DNA of 64,000 nt from Lates calcarifer (lineage: Eukaryota; Chordata; Actinopteri; Centropomidae). The number at the start of each line of letters is the position of its first letter. Position 1 is the first letter of the stretch. Below the pieces are notes generated by a model. It was not told the origin of the DNA. It searched no databases and saw only the letters and a program-made list of their open reading frames with translations. Shown here piece after piece: positions 50,601 through 60,700 of the stretch. The stretch covers positions 16,524,236-16,588,235 of the forward strand of contig NC_066855.1 in the NCBI RefSeq assembly GCF_001640805.2. Direction: 5' to 3'. Both the position numbers and the translations under genes were made by a program.

Positions 50601-50990
50601 CTTTCAAAAATCATGTCAAACAGGAAGTCAGCTTCAAACTGAGATGTGAATTTGTAAGGTTGTACCTTCCGACTGACTCCTCCATGATCCAGATAACTCT
50701 TCAGCTTCTCCAAATACGCAGAGGGTGGATTCTTTACTTGAAATCGCTCCTGCAGATACAGAGAAACACACACACACACACACACATACTTCTAATTATA
50801 TTTGATTGCTCTACTGCAGTGAGGGTGGGGGCAGAGGGCAGAGCTCAGCCGGGGGGTTTCACACAGGCACTTTGATTACACAGCGTCTCTTATGCAAATG
50901 GTTTTGATCTTAACGAGCTTCCAGAAATTATTCTTCTGTGGTGCAGCGGTTGCTCTCTCTCTGTCTCTCTCTCTCACACACACACGCATG

Positions 50991-51050
<60 letters not shown>

Positions 51051-54000
51051 TCAGCTACACCAGTCCCACTCATGCACTTTAATTAAACAATCTATTTTAT
51101 CAGTTTCTGAAATTTGTCGAGGGGAAAATACAGTAAAAGCTCAACAAGGATCAGTGGATTTTTTGTGCAATTAGAACTATCTTTCAATTACGAAAAGCAG
51201 CATGAGTCGGTTTATGACAGTGACAGGTGTCCTCTGTCACTCTCCCATCAGGACGCAGGTTGTTATGGACCTACCTGTGGTTGCTACGGTGATGTACAAT
51301 ATTGATGAGCTTCCTTGTGTGTGTATACAGTATGTTTGTGGGTAGGGGTGTTTTTGTGCGTTTGGTATTCACATTGCATCAGTGTATTGATTGACCTACA
51401 CTGGTTATAATTCCACTGCCTGTAAAACAAGGCCCATTTATCGTGTTATTGTTAAAAAACAGATTCAAAGTCACCAGGTCACAGACTGTTTGGACAAAAT
51501 CTAGAAAGCTGACCCACCTGGTCACAGATCAGGTCCCACTTTTTCTCGCTGTCGTACTGACTCAGGATCTTCACCTTGTCTGGAGGAAGATTCATGGTGT
51601 TCTGAAAGTAGAGAGAAAGAAAAAAACAGATGAAGGCTTTTGGCTTTTGTCTCTTGTGTCACATTTTTCCTTGTTGCCATTTCTAAGTTTAATTTCAACA
51701 CCGTTATAACAATACCAGCTGAAATCACTAAAGTCACCCCTTTCTGTAGTCATGAACCACTGTCAAAGCGATTTTAAATATTTTTTAAAAACCTGCAGTA
51801 AGGAATCTTTGCCTCCCCCTTCTGACAGTGAGAGTAATTACAATCTGTGTTTGTCCTCACTGTGATCTTAGAGTGACTTCTGAACACCAAGTTTCTTTTT
51901 TTATCATCAGAAATCTTTCTTGGATGCTTCCTAGATTTTTCTGCCATAATCTCCATCACTATGTTGTGCCCGCATGGAAATATTTCCACAAACACCAGTT
52001 TTAAAACTATGCTGACCACAACGTGTTGCCAGTGAAGTAGCAGTAAATTTTTTAGATATTGAGTATGTTGCAATTTTAAAATCTGATGTTAACAGTGTTG
52101 GTTAGTTTTTAAAACAACTCAAAGTGCAAAACAAGGATACAAAAATATATACTGTATACTTCTACTTAAGTACATTGTAGAGGCAAATAATGTTTTTTAC
52201 CGTACTGCAATTATTTCCCAGCTATAGTTACTTGCTTTTTTTTTTTTTTTCTGAAATGGACCAAAGTGCATAACAGGTACTTTTACTTTTGGTACCATTA
52301 GAAATAGAAGCAAGTAAAGGAATGAAGTGTGATGCTGAACTCACTTTGTTTCCTTTAGACTGGTGGGTAAACAGCTGCTAATGCTAATGTCGGATATGTA
52401 GCGTTAGCAAAAGAAAATATTCTCATGGATCTCAGGATTATGTTCTGAATTATTAATAGACTCAGTTAATATTCTAAACTCTCATGTTAACCGCAGACCA
52501 ACCAAACAGTCAGGGAAACAATATGATATCAAACACTCAGGGCTCCTGGACACTTCATTACTATGGAGCCTTCTTCAATAATTCATGGCTCTGCAGTAAA
52601 TGATTTCACTCAGAGGGACGTTACCGCTCTCTGTCAGTCACTGGTCCAGTACTGAGTTACTGTGTGAGTCAGAGGTCTGTGTTTCTGCTTGGTTGTAGCC
52701 TCACTGGTCACTATCAGTCTGTTGTCACAACACATCTGTTGCTAACGACACACCGCAGTGTCACTCATCACCTTCTTGTGAACAGTGACGAGTAACAGAT
52801 TACAAAATTATTCCAGTGGTGAGGGAAGCACTCTGATTGTTAATTGTAAAAATACATTAATAGAACTCTTACATGCAACTCCTACTGAAGTAAAACCACA
52901 GAGATATTATCAGAATAGTGTCCTTAAAGAATCAAAAGTATGCTTTATACTATTATATTATACAGTATGATCATTATTGCCGATGCATCACTGTGTAAAT
53001 AGCTTTTGCTGTTTTGTTTGGTTGAAGTGGAACTAATCCTGACTTTTATTTTCTGTTGAGTATTTTTATCCATAACAATGCACTGCATTTTTAAAAATAT
53101 ACCATGTTTTCCATCTAAAATCTTAGTTTGTTAAGTAACTATACTCAGAATAATTATATACAAGTAGAAAGTAATGTGAAAAGAAGAGACTTAAGTACAA
53201 GTACCTCAAATTTATACAATGACATTCCACCTCTGAATTAGTCACTTAGAAAGTACATTTTAGATTTTCTAATGTGCTATAAGGTATTTCTGAATTCATA
53301 AGCAGAATTTGTTTAGAAAAACACACACTGATCCTGCACATTGATAAAACTGCAAACAAGCGGCGCGTCCTAAACTCTTGACGTCAGTTGTTTGCAAGAT
53401 GTCGTAGTCTGTGGTTTATGTGGACAAACTGCCAAAGGCTGCCAAATCTCTCAGATGTAAGAGTTTCGTCCCTGGTATTCCTCACAAAGTTTCTGAGAAG
53501 TCCAGATGAAAGATTTTCAACCCACACACACAGACATGCATACACACCACTTATCACACCCATTAATGCACTGGTGGTGTCCCATATATTAAGTACATTC
53601 CAGCGCAGAGACACAGACACATCAGCTGCACTAGTTATAACCCACACACATGAAACTGGGCTAGTCGACAGGCGACTCCCACTCAAGGACGACAGAGTTA
53701 GCCGCTGTGTCTCCTCACTTTGTTTTAATGCTACGCATCCTCCTCATATTTTATCTGTTCCCCCTTCTTGTCCGACCCTACACCTCCTGCTCCCGTCTTA
53801 GTTACTGAAACTGAGCGACCTGAGCATCCATCGTCAGCACTGACTCAGTCTGCTGAGGAATGTCCAGCAGTGGTTACTTAGTGGTGATTTACCTCAGGGC
53901 CTCAGAGCTCGGAGATAAGCCTCAGCTGAACCACATGGCCAGTTTTCACATTTATGTTTTGTTCTTTTATCATATTAAATTAGGGTATCTGTTGGTATGA

Positions 54001-57000
54001 TTGGTTGTAAAGTGGCAAAATAACTCAACCAGAGCACAGTTTTTGGAGATATTCAGCTGCTCTCCGTATTTGCTCCTGATTTTAAAAAAATGAAGCAGTC
54101 AAAATATTAAAACATACTGTGTAGACAGCCTGCGTGCCATGCTGAAAAACAGGGCCATAGCAAATTCCAAATAGCACAGTAAATCAATGGTGCTGTGTGT
54201 TGGATGTGAATCTGATAAATCAGGGCTGGTGAATGGAGCTGTTGGGTCAATAAGTGCTGGTTATATTTGGCCAACTGGAAACTGAAGAGAGAAAAACAAC
54301 CTTGGTTTACTTTGGTTTTTCCAGTGAAGAGCTTTAAGGGAGAAATCAACAGTAATCATACACAGCTGGATGATGATGGAGGTCTAGTTAGTTCATTAAT
54401 TTATAACAATACAAAAATACAAAGAAACTTTAAGGCTTACTGGCTCCCTTAAACCTGACACGTAGGCCTTTGAATCAGAGTTTAGCAATTTCATCCCGTC
54501 TGTTTAAAGGTACTGGCTCGGTTTTAAATATATAATTTAAAAATGTAAAAATTCTCTCTCTAATCGTCTGCGTCGATGTGTGTCGTGTTGCTCGTAGATA
54601 CACAATGCCCACTAAGAAGCAGGAAGACAGAAGACAGTTGCATTAGTCTGGCAAGTTGGCGGCCAGCAATGGATGAACTAAAGCAAAAATTTGCAAATGG
54701 AAGATTCTTAATATTCCCAGTGATCACAAAATCAAGCAAAGAACTTTGTCTTTGAACAAGAAAAAACTATAAAGTAAAGCCTCAGGTTCAAGTCAGGCTC
54801 AGGTCTCAAATTGGTCCATATCAGGAGGGTTTGATCGGGTAAGACAGGGTCTGAGAGGCACAGGTACAGACTCAAATCTGAACAAAGAACTAAAACACCC
54901 AACCAACTACAACAGTAAAATACTGCTGAATTCTAATACTAATACTAATAATTTAATACTGTCATGTATAATAATAATAATATCAATCACAGGGAGAATA
55001 TTTCTGCAGGACTTTACTGTGTTACTTTCAGTGCATTTTTCTGATAATACTTCTGTAGTTTTACTTTAAAAAGCAGCAGGACAGTGTGTGTGGGATCAAG
55101 TCACTGTGTGTGTGTACATGGTGATGAGGGAACATGTCACTCAGTGCAACAGTGATGTGTTTTTATAAGTCCTGGACAACAATAGAGCTCTGTGGCTCAG
55201 AGGAGTAAGATACATCAGGCTTTGGATACAGAATATGACCAGAGTTATCCAGTTATATCAAGAGGACTATTTTGTAACATGCAAGTGTTAAGAAGCAGAA
55301 CAGCCCAGCTGGCATTTTGCACAGCGAGGCTGTTATGGCTCTTTACAGAAGAATCTTTTCTTTTTAAAGGTTATCAGCTCGGCTCATCCGTGTCTAAATT
55401 CAAGACAACAGATTATACAAATGAGCACAGGGCTGCATGTGTTGCACTGAGTAAGTTTTTTTTTTTTTTTTTACATGAACAATTACACACACACAAAGCA
55501 CCTGAACAGGAGGAGTGTGTATCTGCATCAAATGTCAGCATCTAATCAGATCATCTCTACATTCACTGGAGTACTGTAGAGAAGGACTGAACCACTGTGC
55601 TGTACTGGGGTCAGCAGGGAGTTGTCTGTGAGGGAACACAGTTATCAAGCCTCAAATTTTAATGAGTTTTCATCCCAAGCTTGCTGATGGCTGTGTGTCC
55701 CTTTTATACGCACTAAGACATGATAAGTGTGAAAGCATTCAGCCATTCTTATCACACTCAAATTAGCACTCTCTCCATGACAACCTGCACAGTAACTGCC
55801 TCAGTATCTAAGAGCCTTACAAACCCTTCTAACTCTGCTGATTTAAGTGGCATTAAAAAGTAAAATCAGTGAGCTTTGCTCCTGCTGTTTAGATGCATGT
55901 TTAATGACTGGATGTGAGCTTGATTTTATCATAAAATATAAATGTGATGCGTCTCTAATTGTTGTAAAACGTAGGATTCCAAGAAAATGAGGATCAAACT
56001 GGCAGCAGAAGAGGAAGACAAGGAAGTGGGACGTTTGTGTCGCTGAATGATGCATGGTGATGCATTCCTGAATTCCTAAATGTGCTGACTGTCCCAAAAG
56101 GACGGATCAATGGAATTATGGTTGCTCACAGAAACAGCCTGTGTTTGCAGCAGTGACTGAATAATTACTGCAAAAATCTGGGTTCTCCTTCCTCTCCTCT
56201 GTCTCTCCATGAGGCTGTCTACGTTCTGCATATAATCTGATTCGACTGTATGACATCCAATCACATGTAATTCATCAATTAGTCAATCAAAAGAAAATTG
56301 ATTGGCCACTATTTTGATAATTAATTAATCATTTTAGTCATTTTTAAAGCAAACATTCCAAATAGTTTCTGGTTCCAGTCACTTAAGTGTGATGATTTCC
56401 TGCTTTTCTTCATCACATCTGATATCGAACTGAATATCTTTAGGTTCTGAGATGTTGGTTGAATAAAACAAGTGATCTGAATACAGCACTAATGGTTGTA
56501 GGAAATTATAACGACATTTCAGACAAACTGATTAATCAAGGAAATAATCTGCGGAATAATCAGTAGTGAAATAGTTAGTTGCAGCCCTACATTGAACACA
56601 TGTACACATCAATAATTCAGTTAATTAAATTTCAGGAGGAGTTGTCAGTTAGATTATGGTTTCCCATTACTGCTAAGTGTAAGATATTTGGGAATGGAGA
56701 ACAAATTAGACAAGGTTAAAAGGATGTAAATACACTGTATGCACAAAAGTATAGAGACACCTGGATACCTGTCAGTCTCATGTAAAGAGTCTCTAATATT
56801 CTGATCACTCTGACCAGGCCTGACAAAGGAACAATTGAAATATCTCCAAAACTGCTAACAAGCGAGTAAATGTTGTCTCTCTTTCTCTGGCTCTGGTTCT
56901 GCCTGTAAATACAGTACAGAGATGTACATTTACAATTCCACCCACTGCCGCATTCCCTGTTGGGAAATATGCAAAGTGTTATGTAAAACACAGAGGAAAA

Positions 57001-57235
57001 AGTGCTTCATGGGAAATTCGGGTATGACTAAAGCCTTTTATCAGAGTCACAAACTGTGTTGTGCAGATTTCTGTTGGTTTGTTATTGATTCTTTCAGTCT
57101 GAATGCTGCAGTGGCATCAGACAGGAGAAATCATAATATGAAGAAAGCATCAATAAAAGCTGCTCACAGAGAACCCCGCTGGGTCATATCACACACAAAT
57201 GCTGAACGCTCACATGCAAATGAACGTGTTGTACT

Positions 57236-57266
<31 letters not shown>

Positions 57267-57701
57267 CATTATCCACCCTCCATATCCACACCACAGAGAG
57301 GAGACTGTCACTTTCTCTCTCTCTTGTCCCCCTGAGCCTCTGCAGAGTGAGACCAGTGGCAGTTTGCAGCATCCCTCACTTCTACCTCTCCGCAGACAGG
57401 CAGAACAGGCAGAACAGGCAGCCTGCAGCCCGGCTGGTTTGTATGCAGACAGAGTATGTTCTCCACTTAACACGGGAGATTCGCCATGCACACTCAGCAG
57501 AAGATGTTGGGGCTGAGTGGGTGAGGTGGTGGGTGGGGGCTGGCTTGGTGGGAGAGATGATCTATATTTGGTGGGATACAGTGGTGATGTAGCAAATGTT
57601 ATCAGAATGGGGGGGGGGGATTATGATGTTTTTGATACAGTATACAGTTCAACTGCTGCAGAGTGACGCCTGTTTTTTCTTCACATGAAAGACAAACTCA
57701 T

Positions 57702-57762
<61 letters not shown>

Positions 57763-60700
57763 TACAAATACTGCAAATATTTAGATATTCACTGTACACT
57801 TTACTCCATATAGAACAGGAGAGAAGAGTAGTCTGTATCATCTGGATTAGATCAGAAGATATGGTACAGTTTAATTTATGGAAAGACAACATTATTACTT
57901 GAGTATTATTATTCTGTGTTGTGTGTGGCCTATTTAAAGGCATAATATACTGGATTTTCCCTAAAAACACAATTTGTAGACTCATACAGAAATAATAATA
58001 CAAAGATATTTTAGACAGTAATGTTTTTCCAACTTTTTAGCAACAGTTTGATGAAGCTGCTGTCAGCGCTCCCATGGACAAAACCAGGTCCAAATATGAA
58101 TCAATTTCACAGTTTGATGAGGAGGAATCTGGCCTGCACTGAGCCCCGACCTCACCCCCTCCCAACACCTCTGGAATGAACTGAACCACAGACTTCCTCA
58201 CCCAGCACCAGTGTTGGTTACTTACCTCAGTATGGAAAGCAAATTAATGCCTGCGGTTTTGGAGATAACATGCTGAACAGTCACGTACAGTATGGGTGTT
58301 GTGCCCACATACTTTTGTGAATCTGGCATAGTTCAGCTCCAGATGGCAAATTCAGGCAAATCAATGTGTATCTCAAGTCACACATGACACATCTCTAAAG
58401 CTAATTTCTGCATGTGGGGTCTCACTTTGCAAATTAACGCTGAGAATGTTTTATTTTTGTAATGTAGGTCTGATGCATGTAGGTTAACCACTTTGCTAAT
58501 GGAAACCAAAGAGACAGATTTTCACGCTTCACTGTGGTGATTTGACACCTTTGTAGCTTTTTGGAACTAAGCTCATCATTTAAAGGAAAAGCAGAGTTTT
58601 AGTTCAGCTCTAATAATGCATCATAATAGTGATATACAGTATAACTCTATTAATCGTGACTGAGATTTTCCTGAATGAGCCTCTTAACTTTTTAGTATGT
58701 TCAGCTCCTTGTTGTGCATTTCTTTAACACTCTTAACTAGACATCTCACCTCCGGAGAGAGTGAAACCTCTTTCAACACTAAACTATTTAACTGTAGCTA
58801 CAACTGACAACACTGAGGTCATGTCCTCTGTGTCGTTTCTGGACAATTTATGAGTTTTAACAACTTGCTTGAGGATGAGTTCACCTTTCACAGTTCAAGC
58901 CAAATTACACACAATGTTTTTTGACAGAGTTTGATCATTTTAGACTCTGTGTATTTGAAATGTGACTGTTTTCCATAAAAGTGTTTTGTGTTTTTCCATC
59001 AAACTTGTACATTTGGCACAGTGGATTTACAGAAAGAGCACATGTGAATTACTATTTATCATGCAAGTCGTTTTTTGGTGCCTGGCATTTCTAACATCCC
59101 GTTAAACCCCAAAATAATTCTCATCACTTGAAGTTTTAAGTTGAATTGATCTGAAACTAATCTTAGAATCAATTTTCATTATTATGGCTGCAAGTTCAAT
59201 GATCTTTAGTCCTGTCTGACCACAAAATAAAGAGATGGTTTGGAGATATCCCAATGACAGAGAGAGAAAAAAACCCTCAGCTCCTCAGCAGAGGTAATTA
59301 GAATTGTGGTCCTGCCCTAAGAGGGAGTGTTTTATGCTCACACACATCGATTGAACTGCCTCAGTGGAGGGGGATAGCATTTATCATGGCTTTAATTGAT
59401 CACCATTCACCTTCAGGAGGCTGTTCGTTTGAGTATACACTCACTGACAATAAGCCGCTGAGCCTGTCTGTTTATGTTTCATGCTGTCAAATCACATATC
59501 AGCTCAACATGATGTCGCATATCATCAACCATCTCAAAGGCTCGGATGATAAGACTCAGAGAGGAATGAGAGGAGGAATGCAGTTCACCATGCAGCAAGC
59601 CGTCTGGCCACATATTGAACATAACTGCGCTGCAGACTCAAATCTCTCCCTGCCTTGTTTTCCTGTGGTTGTCACCACGAAGGCATGAGATCAGCTGGTC
59701 GCTGCCCTATGTTGTTGTAAACAGGAGACGACCGACAGCTTTGTGAGGAAGATAATGACGAAAAAATCAAATTATGGTCGAGGAATGCTGATCATCGAAG
59801 GACACGACTTAACAATTTTGTCCCAGGCAATAAAAAAATTCATTAACGAAACCTGAAGCTGCAGCTAGAGGAACAAAAGCCAGCTGGAGGGATTTACAAT
59901 AAAACCACAGGTACAACCACAGTATGCTGCTGACCACTAATCTTCTCAGCTGAAGAAAATGCCCTTCATTGTGTCTCCTGTTACACTACATGACCAAAAG
60001 TATGTGGACACCTCAACATTACATCCACATGTGATTGCTGAACCACTGGCATTAATCTGCTGCTGTAACAGCTGCCACTGTTGTGGTTTCAGTCCCCAGA
60101 TTTCTGAACCTGGCTGCAGGGATTTGAGTCACAAGAGCATTAGTGAGGTCCAGGAAAAGGTGACGTTGTGTGACAATGTTATTAGCATTGCAAAACCTCA
60201 CAATGAGGAGGTCGGGGTGGATGGGTGGGTCAGCAACGTGAGTGAACACAGGAGAGTGTTGTTTGTGTCGTTTGTAGCTTATCACAGTGAAATGTGTTTT
60301 CTTTTAACCATGACCATGAAGCTTCCCAGCAGCAGAAAACTAAAATCCAACATTAGGTACCTATGAAGTGTATCCAGACAATAACAGTTTTGGGAGACAT
60401 TGACAGACCTGATGCCAACTGTGGCATCAGATCCAGAAAACACTCACTTTGACAATAAGAAATAATTATTACCCATTCAGTTTTACTCTAAAGGACCTTT
60501 TGTTATGCTACTGATTTTGCAGTCTGCATTTTAATTCATCCCAACGGTGTTGGATTTGGTTGAGGTCAGAGCTCTGTGCAGACCAGTCAAGTTCTTCCAC
60601 AACAAACTGAACTGAAAACTTTTTTCTGTGAGGAGCTGGTTTGCTGCACAGGGGGATTGTCATGTTGGAACAGAGGAAGGCCCTCTTCTAACTGCTGCTG

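Noticed and set aside
50876..51174. Repetitive Cys-Val and His-Thr frames
   Set aside because: Translations of a (CA)n microsatellite.
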